Assembly: GCA_030733815.1 (NCBI GenBank)
Contig: JAUZQE010000028.1
Location: forward strand, 1 to 37,994
From: Yanghanlia caeni
Lineage (GTDB): Bacteria; Pseudomonadota; Gammaproteobacteria; Burkholderiales; Burkholderiaceae_B
DNA: 37,994 nucleotides
Reading direction: 5' to 3'
Of this stretch, positions 7,429-18,388 are shown in pieces. Made by a program: the position numbers and the translations under genes. Each line of letters opens with the position of its first letter. The first letter of the stretch is position 1. The notes below the pieces were generated by a model. The model was not told the DNA's origin. It worked only from the letters and a program-made list of their open reading frames with translations, and did not search any database.

Positions 7429-7830
7429 GTGAGCACCGAGAGTTCCCGGCATTCCGCCACCGTTCGTCAGCCCGTGCTGCGCGTCATGCCGCTGCCGAAA
7501 GATGCCAACATTCATGGCGACGTCTTCGGTGGCTGGATCATGGCGCAGGTCGACATCGCCGGTGCAATTCCCGCGACCCGGCGGGCAGGCGGGCGCGTCG
7601 CCACCATCGCCGTCAACGCCTTCGTATTCAAGCAGCCCGTGTTTGTCGGCGACCTGCTCAGCTTCTACGCCGACATCGTCAAGGAAGGCCGCACCTCCAT
7701 CACCGTGTCCGTCGAGGTCTATGCCGAGCGGCAGCGCCTCGATACCGAACCGGTGAAAGTCACCGAAGCCACGCTCACGTACGTGGCGACCGACGAAAAC
7801 CGCCGCAGTCGCCCACTGCCACCTCTGTAA
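7429..7830 (+). CDS. Acyl-CoA thioesterase, hotdog fold (YciA-like)
   Basis: The 133-residue protein has the single-hotdog layout of YciA/BACH-type acyl-CoA thioesterases, which hydrolyse acyl-CoA to free acid and CoA in the cytoplasm. The diagnostic segment PKDANIHGDVFGGWIM carries the Asn/Asp/Gly pattern of the active-site helix, followed by VDIAGAI. The second half (FVFKQPVFVGDLLSFYADI) matches the substrate-tunnel strand region. The start is taken as GTG at 7429 because GGAG lies 7 nt upstream and homologous sequence begins soon after; an ATG at 7324 would add an unlikely basic leader. A -10-like TAAAAT at 7320-7325 could give this gene its own start site. Confidence 0.9.
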   Translation: MSTESSRHSATVRQPVLRVMPLPKDANIHGDVFGGWIMAQVDIAGAIPATRRAGGRVATIAVNAFVFKQPVFVGDLLSFYADIVKEGRTSITVSVEVYAERQRLDTEPVKVTEATLTYVATDENRRSRPLPPL

Positions 7831-7843
7831 GCCGAGCGATCCC

Positions 7844-9319
7844 ATGTCGGAACAACCCGTCGATCTCGCCACGCCCGTCACGATCCGGCGCAGGCTCGAC
7901 CCGGAAGACGCTCAGCAGGCCCTGCAGCAGCTGCAGAGCATCCTAAAGCGGCAGGAAGTGGTCGAGGCACTCGCACGCCGCCAGTACGAGGACGACGACC
8001 GCTCGAACCTCCTGGAAGGCCTGCTGCAACGTCAGCACGAGAACGAGATCCGGGCGATCGTCAACGACCTGCATCCGTCTGACATCGCCTTCATTCTTGA
8101 ATCGCTGCCGGTCCATGAGCGGCAGGCTGTGTGGCAACTCGTCAGCGCCGAACACGACGCCGATGTGCTGCTCGAGGTCGAAGACTGGGCCCGTGAATCC
8201 CTGATCCAGTCGATGGATCACGAAGACCTCGTGGCGGCGGCCGAGCACATGGACGCCGACGAGATCGCCGATCTCGCACCCGACCTGCCGCCCGACGTGG
8301 TGGCGGAAGTCCAGAAGGGGCTGACCGAACAGGAACGCGCACAGCTTCTGGAGGCCATGGGCTACCCGGAAGGCACTGTGGGCGCCATCATGGATTTCGA
8401 GATGGTGCGCGTGCGCGAAGACGTGACGCTCGAGGTCGTGCTGCGCTATTTGCGCCGGCTGCACGAGCTGCCCGACCACACCGATCAAATCTTCGTGGTC
8501 GATCGCCAGGATCGTCTGCAGGGTACGCTGCCCGTGAGCATTCTGCTGGTGAAGGAGCCCGAGACGCTGGTGTGCGACGCCATGCTGACCGACTACCTGA
8601 GCCTGAATCCGCTTGATTCCGATACCGATGCTGCGGGCGCGTTCGAACGCTACGACCTCGTTTCGGCACCGGTCACCGACGACCAGGGGCGGCTGATCGG
8701 GCGCGTGACCATCGCCGAGGTGGTCGACGTCATTCAGGAAGACTCACAAGAGCAGGAACTCTCGCGCGCCGGTCTGCAGGAAGAGGACATTTTTGCACCC
8801 GTGCGCACGGCCCTGCGCAACCGCGCCCCCTGGCTGATGGTGAACCTGATGACGGCCGCCACCGCATCGCTGGTGGCATCGCGTTTCGAGCACACGGTGA
8901 GCCAGATCGTGATTCTGGCCTTTCTCATGTCGATCGTGGCCGGCATCGGCGGCAATTCCGGCAATCAGACCATGACCATGGTGATCCGCGCGCTTGCAGT
9001 GGGCCGGGTCACGGGGGCCAACATCCGCCAGCTGGTCATGCGCGAAATGAAGGTCACGTTCCTGGTGGGCGCCGTTGGCAGCGTAGTGGCCGCAGGCTTT
9101 GCGTGGGCCTTTTCCGGCTCGATATCGGTGGCCCTGGTGATGATGGCCGCCATCATCGGCAACATGCTCATCGGTGCCACGCTGGGCGTGTTGATTCCCA
9201 TGCTGCGCGTACGCTTCGGCAAGGATCCGGCCGTAGGGTCGTCGGTGCTGCTCACCTTCGCCACCGATTCGCTGGGCTTCTTCCTGTTCCTGGGTCTGGC
9301 CACCCTGTTCCTGCTTTAA
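7844..9319 (+). CDS. mgtE: MgtE family magnesium transporter
   Basis: MgtE is an inner-membrane, Mg2+-gated Mg2+ channel that works as a homodimer. The 491 residues show the family order: an acidic, helical N-domain (about 40-165) with repeats such as DLHPSDIAFILESL and DMAADE-like acidic patches, a tandem CBS pair (about 170-295), and a C-terminal domain of five hydrophobic helices (about 320-491). The conserved pore region IGGNSGNQTMTMVIRAL is present, and the length is normal. The gene lies 13 nt after the thioesterase stop and ends the plus-strand run; secA converges on it from the right. No Mg2+ riboswitch is visible upstream. Confidence 0.95.
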   Translation: MSEQPVDLATPVTIRRRLDPEDAQQALQQLQSILKRQEVVEALARRQYEDDDRSNLLEGLLQRQHENEIRAIVNDLHPSDIAFILESLPVHERQAVWQLVSAEHDADVLLEVEDWARESLIQSMDHEDLVAAAEHMDADEIADLAPDLPPDVVAEVQKGLTEQERAQLLEAMGYPEGTVGAIMDFEMVRVREDVTLEVVLRYLRRLHELPDHTDQIFVVDRQDRLQGTLPVSILLVKEPETLVCDAMLTDYLSLNPLDSDTDAAGAFERYDLVSAPVTDDQGRLIGRVTIAEVVDVIQEDSQEQELSRAGLQEEDIFAPVRTALRNRAPWLMVNLMTAATASLVASRFEHTVSQIVILAFLMSIVAGIGGNSGNQTMTMVIRALAVGRVTGANIRQLVMREMKVTFLVGAVGSVVAAGFAWAFSGSISVALVMMAAIIGNMLIGATLGVLIPMLRVRFGKDPAVGSSVLLTFATDSLGFFLFLGLATLFLL

Positions 9320-9406
9320 GCCGCCAGAAGCACCGCGGGCGGCGGCACGCGGTTAGCGGCTCGCGCTTACCGCCACGTGCATGCCCGCAGCATGCTCGCA
9401 AACAAG

Positions 9407-9437
9407 AAAAAACCGGCATCCCTGCAGATGCCGGTTT
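9407..9437 (-). terminator. Intrinsic terminator of secA
   Basis: AAACCGGCATC (9410-9420) and GATGCCGGTTT (9427-9437) form a perfect 11-bp stem around CCTGCA. On the minus strand the stem is followed by a run of six T (9407-9412, partly shared with the stem). There is no T-run on the plus side, so it acts on transcription from secA, 42 nt after the secA stop. Confidence 0.85.
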
Positions 9438-9478
9438 GCTGCCGTACCGAGCCCGCCTTGCGAGCTGCAGCCCACCTG

Positions 9479-12226
<2,748 letters not shown>

Positions 12227-12242
12227 TCTTTTGTCGTGGTTC

Positions 12243-12264
12243 GCCCGGTTAGTGACTACCGGGC
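12243..12264 (-). other. Hairpin in the secA leader
   Basis: GCCCGGT (12243-12249) and ACCGGGC (12258-12264) form a perfect 7-bp stem with an 8-nt loop in the 86-nt gap between the M23 gene and secA. No T-run follows, so termination is unlikely. Its place 17 nt before the secA ATG could let it influence secA translation. The secA SD is weak. Confidence 0.4.
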
Positions 12265-12312
12265 TTGTAGTGATTTGATTGGCGGCAAAAACGCCACGGG
12301 AAACGATACAGT

Positions 12313-13326
12313 TTAACGCAGCTGGGAGCCGCTGGAAGCAGCCTCTTCGATTGCCGGCGCCAGCGCCAGCGCAACGCTGTCGGCAGGGCTGGCCGCTGCG
12401 GCGGCCAGAGTGCTTGCCTCGTTGCTGTCGGCCTGCGGCCAGGGTTCCAGAAACAGCGAGGGATCGAGGGGGTGGCCGGCCACCCGAACCTCGAAATGCA
12501 GGTGATTCCCGGTACTGCGGCCCGTGGAACCCACCCGCGCAATCTGCTGCCCGCGGCTCACGAGCTGGCCCGGCTTCACCGCAATGGATGAGGCATGCGC
12601 ATAGCGTGTGACCACGCCATTGCCATGGCTGATCTCGACCATCTTGCCGTAGCCCGGCACGTAGCGCGCCAGCGTGACGATGCCGCCGGAGGCGGCATGG
12701 ATGGGGGCTCCGCGCGGCGCGACGAAATCCAGGCCTTCGTGTAGGGCGTGGCGCCCCGTCACCGGGTGCCGGCGCCAGCCGTACGACGACGACACGGCGG
12801 GATACTCGACGGGAGCGAAGGTGGGAAGACTTTCGCGCGTACCGGTGCGCCGCGTCAGCACGGCGTCGAGCAGTTCGAGCTGTTCCCGTCCAGCGCTCAG
12901 CTGGCGCTCCAGACCGTCGAGCTCGCGACCGAGGGATTCCGCTGTCCATGCGTGGCTCGCCACGTCGTCGGCGCCGGATTCGGTGAGCAGCTGCTCGATG
13001 CCCAGATGCACTTCCGGGTCGGTATATGACACGCCCGCCGCATCGGCGACGCGCTCGGCGAGCCCCTCGATCGCAATCATGCGGGCACGGATATCGCCCA
13101 CCTTGGCCGCCAGCACGCCGATATTCTCGCGAATGTAGCCGGCGTCGATATGCGCATCAGCCGGGCCGACGCCTTCTGTCACCGACGCGGGCGTGCGCCC
13201 ACCATCGAGGTGCGACTGCATCCAGGCTCCTGCGACGGCCGACACGGCCATGGCGGCGCCCGCTGCCACGCAGATCAGCGCCCTGCGCAAAGCGTTCGCA
13301 GTAGAATGACTTGACTTGCTACCCAT
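12313..13326 (-). CDS. Membrane-anchored M23 (LytM) metallopeptidase
   Basis: This 337-residue protein has a basic N-terminus, one membrane segment (about residues 15-35), a helical, coiled-coil-like region (about 60-155) and a LytM/M23 zinc endopeptidase domain (about 170-290). The metal and catalytic residues are all present: His196 and Asp200 in HEGLDF, His244 in YAHAS, and His275/His277 in NHLHFEV. It should therefore cut peptidoglycan crosslinks in the periplasm rather than act as a degenerate EnvC/NlpD-type activator. The C-terminal 45 residues are Ala-rich and low complexity. The start ATG overlaps that of the divergent dciA. It is the upstream neighbour of secA and may be co-transcribed with it. 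Confidence 0.9.
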   Translation of the reverse strand: MGSKSSHSTANALRRALICVAAGAAMAVSAVAGAWMQSHLDGGRTPASVTEGVGPADAHIDAGYIRENIGVLAAKVGDIRARMIAIEGLAERVADAAGVSYTDPEVHLGIEQLLTESGADDVASHAWTAESLGRELDGLERQLSAGREQLELLDAVLTRRTGTRESLPTFAPVEYPAVSSSYGWRRHPVTGRHALHEGLDFVAPRGAPIHAASGGIVTLARYVPGYGKMVEISHGNGVVTRYAHASSIAVKPGQLVSRGQQIARVGSTGRSTGNHLHFEVRVAGHPLDPSLFLEPWPQADSNEASTLAAAAASPADSVALALAPAIEEAASSGSQLR

Positions 13327-13837
13327 GATTGAATCCGGTTTGAATGCTTCCAGAACGCGCGACGCCAGAGCACGCGCAAAACGAACGGACCCGGGCCGCG
13401 GCTTTACCGCAGCACCTGCCATGCAGTGGCTGACACTCGATGCAACGGGCGCAAGCCTGGTGGCCAAGGCCAACGACCTTCTAGAGGCGCAACGTGTGGT
13501 GCGCAAGGCACTGCCGCCCGTGCTGGCGCACGGCTGCCGTGTCGCCAACATAGACAGACAGCGCGTTACGCTGGCAGTTCCCGGTGCCGCACATGCGACC
13601 CGGTTGCGTCAGCTCACGCCTACCCTGCTACGCGCACTTGAAGTCGCCGGCTGGAACCTTACCGAGGTCGAAATCCGTGTTCAAGCGGCGCTGACCCCAA
13701 CGCAGGAAAGTCGCCCACCCCGGCAAGTACGGCCGCTCGATCGCGACGCACTGGCGTGCTTCCGTGACTTGCACGAAAAGGTGGAGCCCGGCCCGCTGGC
13801 AGATGCCATCGGGCGGTTACTCAGGCATCACGGCTGA
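13325..13837 (+). CDS. dciA: DUF721/DciA-like replicative helicase loader
   Basis: DciA-type proteins interact with and help load the replicative helicase DnaB. The C-terminal two thirds show the DUF721 pattern: LVAKANDLLEAQRVVRKALP, CRVANIDRQRVTLAV, AHATRLRQLTPTLLRAL, then EIRVQ, and a terminal LADAIGRLL. Position between lpxC and secA is typical of dciA in gamma- and betaproteobacteria. The first 35 residues are basic and variable. The start is uncertain: ATG at 13325 gives 170 residues, while ATG at 13421 (MQWLTLDATG) would give 138. A -10-like TAGAAT lies at 13302-13307. The gene is the only plus-strand one in this stretch and converges on lpxC with a 4-nt gap. Confidence 0.8.
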   Translation: MIESGLNASRTRDARARAKRTDPGRGFTAAPAMQWLTLDATGASLVAKANDLLEAQRVVRKALPPVLAHGCRVANIDRQRVTLAVPGAAHATRLRQLTPTLLRALEVAGWNLTEVEIRVQAALTPTQESRPPRQVRPLDRDALACFRDLHEKVEPGPLADAIGRLLRHHG

Positions 13838-13841
13838 TGAC

Positions 13842-14765
13842 TCAGGCGAATTTCCATTCGTAGGCAAACGCCTTGGGTGCAGCTTCGGGGGATTCGTAGC
13901 TGATGATTTCCCAGGCGTCTTGCTGTGCCAGCAGGGCACGGGCGAGCTGGTTGTTGAGACCATGACCCGACTTGCAGGCCACGTAATGCGCGACCAGCGG
14001 CCGACCAATGAGATACAGGTCGCCGATCGCATCGAGAATCTTGTGCTTGACGAATTCGTCGTCGAAACGCAGGCCGTCGGCGTTCAGCACGCGGTATTCG
14101 TCCATGACGATCGCGTTGTCGAGGCTGCCGCCACGGGCCAGACCGGCCGCACGCAGCGCTTCGACCTCGCTGGCGAACCCGAATGTTCGGGCGCGTGCGA
14201 TGGTCTTGACGTAGGAATCGGTTTCGAAGTCGACCTTGGCAAAATTGGCGGTGGCATCGATAGCCGGATGCCGGAAATCGATGGAGAACGACAGCGCAAA
14301 ACCGTTATAGGGTTCGAGGCGCGCCCACTTGGCGTCCTTGCCCTCGCCCTCGCGCACTTCCACGGGCTTGAGCACGCGCAGAAATTTTTTCGGGGCAGCC
14401 TGTTCCTGTAGCCCGGCGCTGCGCAACAGGTACACGAAGGTGGCCGCACTGCCATCCATGATGGGCACTTCTTCGGCAGTGAGATCAATATGCAGGTTGT
14501 CGATGCCCAGGCCGGCGAGCGCCGACATGAGGTGTTCTACGGTCGACACGCGAACGTCGCCCTGCTGCAGCACCGACGCCATGCGGGTGTTGCCGACCTG
14601 ATCGGCACGCGCAGGCAGGTCGACCACTTGCGGCAGATCGACGCGATGAAACACGATACCGGTATTGGGCGCAGCGGGACGAAGGGTGAGTTCGACACGG
14701 CGGCCGGAATGCAGGCCCACGCCTTTGGTGGAAATCGGTTTCTGAATGGTGCGTTGACGTAGCAT
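13842..14765 (-). CDS. lpxC: UDP-3-O-acyl-N-acetylglucosamine deacetylase LpxC
   Basis: LpxC is the zinc-dependent deacetylase of the committed step of lipid A synthesis. The 307-residue protein starts [20 protein letters not shown]. It carries zinc ligand His78 in STVEHLMSA, the second-domain HKILDAIGD with the His and Asp ligands, the conserved EVPIMDGSA with catalytic Glu, and a SGHGLNNQL segment with the catalytic His. I chose the ATG at 14765 because LpxC usually begins just before the first conserved strand; a longer in-frame extension to 14855 would cover the -10 of the likely promoter. The SD is weak. It follows ftsZ after a 312-nt gap and seems to have its own promoter. Confidence 0.97.
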   Translation of the reverse strand: MLRQRTIQKPISTKGVGLHSGRRVELTLRPAAPNTGIVFHRVDLPQVVDLPARADQVGNTRMASVLQQGDVRVSTVEHLMSALAGLGIDNLHIDLTAEEVPIMDGSAATFVYLLRSAGLQEQAAPKKFLRVLKPVEVREGEGKDAKWARLEPYNGFALSFSIDFRHPAIDATANFAKVDFETDSYVKTIARARTFGFASEVEALRAAGLARGGSLDNAIVMDEYRVLNADGLRFDDEFVKHKILDAIGDLYLIGRPLVAHYVACKSGHGLNNQLARALLAQQDAWEIISYESPEAAPKAFAYEWKFA

Positions 14766-14845
14766 GAGGGATCGCTGAAGCGCTCGGTGTTGATTGTGCG
14801 TAGACGCGTGGTTGACGAGTATTCGCCTATTGTAACTGGTGTGCG

Positions 14846-14874
14846 GGTATACCACTAATTTTCTTCTGTTTCAA
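14846..14874 (-). promoter_or_regulatory. Candidate sigma70 promoter of lpxC
   Basis: On the minus strand, -35 TTGAAA (14869-14874) and -10 TATACC (14846-14851) are separated by exactly 17 nt. Transcription would start near 14839, giving a leader of about 75 nt before the lpxC ATG. The remaining parts of the 312-nt ftsZ-lpxC gap hold the two dyads listed separately and no gene. Confidence 0.5.
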
Positions 14875-14930
14875 ACGGCTGCAAGGCTGTACGGGCCCTC
14901 TTGCACGCAAGCATGCGGCGTGCCGCAACC

Positions 14931-14958
14931 TGTAACGTAGCGGTACAACACGGTTACA
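14931..14958. other. TGTAAC/GTTACA dyad between ftsZ and lpxC
   Basis: TGTAAC (14931-14936) and GTTACA (14953-14958) form a perfect 6-bp inverted repeat with a 16-nt spacer. The half-site spacing would suit a dimeric regulator, but it lies about 57 nt upstream of the candidate lpxC -35 and no regulator can be named. Confidence 0.25.
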
Positions 14959-14984
14959 TTCAGTCATGACGCGGCAGTCGCCAA

Positions 14985-15017
14985 GGCACGCCTCCCCGGG
15001 GAAAGAGGAAGCGTGCC
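14985..15017 (-). terminator. Hairpin after ftsZ, possible terminator
   Basis: GGCACGCCTCC (14985-14995) pairs with GGAAGCGTGCC (15007-15017), 10 of 11 positions matching, 60 nt after the ftsZ stop. The minus-strand sequence after the stem is not T-rich, so it would be a weak or factor-assisted terminator at the end of the dcw operon. It could also stabilise the 3' end. Confidence 0.4.
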
Positions 15018-15077
15018 GAGGGGATCTCCGGCAGCGGGCGCGTCACCGCCACCGGTCATGTGAAGGACAGCGAGGCG

Positions 15078-16235
15078 TCAGTCGGCTTGCTTGCGCAGGA
15101 AAGCCGGGATGTCGTAATGCTCGACACCGGCCGTTTCCAGGGCGCGAACCTGGGCCGAAGCCTGGCTGCGCGGGTTACGAAATACCGAAGGAACACCCAG
15201 GTCCTGATGCTGCACGGGATGGTCGTCGGTGCCGGTGCGCAGCGCTTCGGTGTTGTTCTGCACCAGTTGCGGCCGTGCGTTCTGGCGGCCCAGACCCGTG
15301 GCGACCACCGTGACACGCAGGTTTTCGCCCATGGAGTCGTCGTAGGCCGTACCGAAGATCACCGTGGCGTCTTCGGCCGCATAGCTGCGGATCGTATCCA
15401 TGATTTCGCGGGTTTCGCGCATCTTCAGTGAACGGCTTGCGGTAATGTTCACCAGCATGCCGCGCGCGCCGTGCAGATCCACGCCTTCCAGCAGCGGGCA
15501 GGCAATCGCCTGCTCGGCCGCCACACGCGCACGATCGGCGCCCGCCGCCATGGCGGTACCCATCATGGCCTGACCCTGCTCGCCCATGATCGTCTTCACG
15601 TCTTCAAAGTCGACGTTGACGTTACCTTCAACATTGATGATTTCGGCGATGCCCGCGCACGCATTGTGCAGCACGTCGTCGGCCGACTTGAAGCAATCTT
15701 CCTGCGTGGCGTCCTCGTCCAGCAGGTCGTACAGGTTTTCGTTCAACACCACGATGAGCGAATGCACGTGGCGCGACAGTTCGGCAATGCCTTCCTCGGC
15801 CACGCGCATACGCTTGGAGCCTTCGAACGCAAAGGGCTTGGTCACCACACCTACGGTCAGAATGCCCAGCTCCTTGGCCACCTCGGCCACGACGGGGCTG
15901 GCGCCCGTACCGGTACCCCCGCCCATGCCCGCGGTAATGAACACCATGTGCGCGCCGTTGAGCGCTGCACGGATTTCTTCACGCGCCGTTTCTGCTGCGG
16001 CGCGCCCCTGTTCCGGCTTGGCGCCGGCCCCCAGACCGGTGCGGCCCAGGCGAATCTGCACCGGTGCGTCAGACGCGGCAAGCGCCTGCGCATCGGTATT
16101 GCAGCAAATGAATTCAACGCCCTGAACGCCAGACTGAATCATATGTCCGACGGCATTGCCGCCGGCGCCGCCGACGCCCACGACCTTGATGACGGTGCCG
16201 TTCGCGCTGGTGTCGAGCATTTCAAAGTTCATCAT
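15078..16235 (-). CDS. ftsZ: Cell division GTPase FtsZ
   Basis: FtsZ is the tubulin homologue whose GTP-dependent polymer forms the cytokinetic ring. The 385-residue protein shows the N-terminal nucleotide-binding strand VVGVGGAGGNAVGHM, the tubulin signature GGGTGTGASP in the T4 loop, the T7 region with NVDFEDVKTIM, and the conserved C-terminal peptide YDIPAFLRKQ that binds FtsA and ZipA, joined by a short variable linker. GGAG lies 7 nt before the first of two adjacent ATGs; the second (16232) gives the more common MNFEML start. It is the last gene of the dcw cluster, 113 nt after ftsA, a gap that may hold an extra promoter. Confidence 0.98.
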   Translation of the reverse strand: MMNFEMLDTSANGTVIKVVGVGGAGGNAVGHMIQSGVQGVEFICCNTDAQALAASDAPVQIRLGRTGLGAGAKPEQGRAAAETAREEIRAALNGAHMVFITAGMGGGTGTGASPVVAEVAKELGILTVGVVTKPFAFEGSKRMRVAEEGIAELSRHVHSLIVVLNENLYDLLDEDATQEDCFKSADDVLHNACAGIAEIINVEGNVNVDFEDVKTIMGEQGQAMMGTAMAAGADRARVAAEQAIACPLLEGVDLHGARGMLVNITASRSLKMRETREIMDTIRSYAAEDATVIFGTAYDDSMGENLRVTVVATGLGRQNARPQLVQNNTEALRTGTDDHPVQHQDLGVPSVFRNPRSQASAQVRALETAGVEHYDIPAFLRKQAD

Positions 16236-16348
16236 TTTTGGACTCCTTCACATAATCCATGAATCGATATGAATCAAACGTCATTTCCCCAGTACTGCCA
16301 GATACATGGGCCGGTTGCGTCGACCTGCCCTATAGAGGCCATAAGGCC
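16236..16348 (-). promoter_or_regulatory. ftsA-ftsZ intergenic region with weak promoter candidate
   Basis: This 113-nt gap is the longest break between dcw genes. On the minus strand TTGATT and TATGTG are 17 nt apart just before the ftsZ SD, which would leave a very short leader. A TATAGG also occurs near the ftsA end without a convincing -35. ftsZ often has additional promoters in other bacteria, but neither candidate here is strong. Confidence 0.25.
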
Positions 16349-17575
16349 CTAATTCATGAACCACTCCTTCATGCGCGCGAGGATCGTGGCGAAACTGCCC
16401 TTCTGCTGCGCCACCTTGCGGCCGCGCGCGCGTTGCAGACGAGCCTCTTGCAGCAGGCCCATCACGGTGGAAAACCGCGGGTTGTGCATGACATCGGCAA
16501 GGCTGCCTTCGTAGGCGGGTACGCCCACGCGCACGGGCTTGAGGAAGACGTCTTCCGCAAGCTCGACGATGCCCGGCAGCAATGCACTGCCGCCGGTTAG
16601 CACGACACCCGATGCCAGCAGGTCTTCGTAGCCGGACTCACGGATCACCTGCTGCACGATGTGGAACAACTCTTCGACACGCGGCTCGATCACCGCGCCA
16701 AGCGCCTGGCGCTTCACCTGCCGGTTCGGCCGATCACCCAGACCCGGAACCTCGATCTGCTCTTCTGGGTTCACGAGCACCTGTTTGGCGATGCCGTAGC
16801 GCAGTTTGATTTCCTCGGCGTCGGGCGTGGGCGTGCGCAGCATGGCCGCGATATCGCTGGTGATCTGGTCGCCGGCAATCGGCACCACGGCGGTATGGCG
16901 GATCGCGCCATTGGTGAAGATGGCGACGTCGGTGGTGCCACCGCCAATGTCCACCAGGGCCACACCCAGTTCTTTCTCGTCGTTGGTGAGGCACGCCAGG
17001 CTCGAGGCGAGCGGCTGCAGGATCAGATCCTGCACTTCCAGGCCGCAGCGGCGCACGCATTTCACGATGTTCTGGGCGGCGCTGACGGCGCCGGTGACGA
17101 TGTGCACACGCACCTCGAGGCGCAGGCCGCTCATGCCGATCGGTTCGCGAATGTCTTCCTGCGAATCAACGATGAATTCCTGCGTGAGAACGTGCAGCAC
17201 CTGCTGGTCGGGCGGAATGTTCACCGCCTTGGCCGTTTCGATGACACGTGCCACGTCGGTTGCCGTCACTTCCTTGTCTTTCACCGCAACCATGCCGCTG
17301 GAGTTGAAGCTGTAGATGTGGCTTCCGGCAATGCCCGTGTAGACCTCGCGGATCTTGCAGTCGGCCATCAGCTCCGCTTCCTCGAGCGCGCGCTGGATCG
17401 AGTTGACCGTCGACTCGATGTTCACGACGACGCCCTTGCGCATACCGCGGGATTCGTGCTGCCCGAGGCCCAGCACCTCGAAGCGCCCTTCCGGCAGCAT
17501 CTCGGCCACGACGGCGACGACCTTGCTGGTGCCGATGTCGAGTGCAACGATGAGATCCTTGATGTCACGGGTCAT
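16349..17575 (-). CDS. ftsA: Cell division protein FtsA
   Basis: FtsA is the actin-like ATPase that tethers FtsZ to the inner membrane and recruits later division proteins. The 408 residues start DLIVALDIGTSKVVAVVAE (phosphate 1 motif). They continue through the 1C domain, have the phosphate 2 motif VALVDIGGGTTDVAIF and the adenosine motif VLTGGSALLPGI, and end in an amphipathic helix (FATILARMKEWF) that serves as the membrane-targeting sequence. The length is close to E. coli FtsA (420). It starts 6 nt after the ftsQ stop, in the usual ftsQ-ftsA-ftsZ order. Confidence 0.98.
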   Translation of the reverse strand: MTRDIKDLIVALDIGTSKVVAVVAEMLPEGRFEVLGLGQHESRGMRKGVVVNIESTVNSIQRALEEAELMADCKIREVYTGIAGSHIYSFNSSGMVAVKDKEVTATDVARVIETAKAVNIPPDQQVLHVLTQEFIVDSQEDIREPIGMSGLRLEVRVHIVTGAVSAAQNIVKCVRRCGLEVQDLILQPLASSLACLTNDEKELGVALVDIGGGTTDVAIFTNGAIRHTAVVPIAGDQITSDIAAMLRTPTPDAEEIKLRYGIAKQVLVNPEEQIEVPGLGDRPNRQVKRQALGAVIEPRVEELFHIVQQVIRESGYEDLLASGVVLTGGSALLPGIVELAEDVFLKPVRVGVPAYEGSLADVMHNPRFSTVMGLLQEARLQRARGRKVAQQKGSFATILARMKEWFMN

Positions 17576-17581
17576 AGTGGT

Positions 17582-18376
17582 CTAATTGCTCGGTGTTGGG
17601 GTGACAGGCGCCAGGGTGATGGCAAACCCGTTCGGATAACGAAGATCGGCATGGGCGATTGCCCGCCCGTTCATGCTTTGCACGAGGCGCGGCCAGGCTT
17701 CCACGAAGCGTTCGATGCGGGCCGCAAAGGGCAGCGCGCCCGAGCGGCCGTGCGGGTCGGCAATGTCTGCAGCGGGGTCGCGCCCCAGCGTCAGCCGCAT
17801 GCCGTCCGACAGCGTCATCTCCCACGCGTAGCGCGGGCTCAGCGTCAGTTCGTCGACCCGCAGATTCAGCGGTGCGAACCAGCGGGCCACCTCGGCGTAA
17901 CGCTGGACGACCAGGCGCTCGGAATCGTCGGGGCCCTTGAGATGTGGCAGGTCCACCCCTTCGGGCAGTTCGGCGGCATAAGCCTGGAACGCTTCGCCCC
18001 ACGTGTTGATCATTTCGTTCTCGTTCCACAGTGCAAGCGGCTGATGCTCTTCCACGTACACCGCCAGCGCATTCGGCCAGACGCGTTGCACCCGCGCATG
18101 ACGCACCCAGGGCGTGGTCTCGATCAGACGGCGCGTTTCATCGAGATCGATGAAGAAGAAATTGCCGCGCAGCTTGTCCTTGATCGCCTCGCCGAGGCTA
18201 GACGCGGTGACGAAACGCAGATCGCTGCCTTCTTCGATCGGTGCCAGACGCAAGGTGGAAATCACGAAGTACGGACGCTGCGCGACCCAGACGACCGCGC
18301 CCACCAGCAACGCGCTCACGGCCAGCAGGGCCAGCGAGTTCGCGATGAAGTTGATGAGGCGGGCGTCGTGCAGCAT
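17582..18376 (-). CDS. ftsQ: Cell division protein FtsQ
   Basis: FtsQ is a bitopic inner-membrane protein that links the cytoplasmic ring to the periplasmic FtsL/FtsB complex. The 264 residues have a short cytoplasmic N-terminus, one transmembrane segment (about 10-34), a POTRA domain (about 38-108, with the characteristic GNFFFIDLDETRRLIETTPWV), and the beta domain with conserved NALAVYVEEHQPLALW and LDELTLSPR-type segments. The C-terminus is short, as in other betaproteobacteria. It begins 12 nt after the ddl stop. Confidence 0.96.
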   Translation of the reverse strand: MLHDARLINFIANSLALLAVSALLVGAVVWVAQRPYFVISTLRLAPIEEGSDLRFVTASSLGEAIKDKLRGNFFFIDLDETRRLIETTPWVRHARVQRVWPNALAVYVEEHQPLALWNENEMINTWGEAFQAYAAELPEGVDLPHLKGPDDSERLVVQRYAEVARWFAPLNLRVDELTLSPRYAWEMTLSDGMRLTLGRDPAADIADPHGRSGALPFAARIERFVEAWPRLVQSMNGRAIAHADLRYPNGFAITLAPVTPTPSN

Positions 18377-18388
18377 GCAGTGTCTTCC

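Noticed and set aside
12227-12949. N-terminal extension of SecA
   Set aside because: The frame stays open but overlaps the M23 gene; SecA proteins begin at the [13 protein letters not shown] segment.
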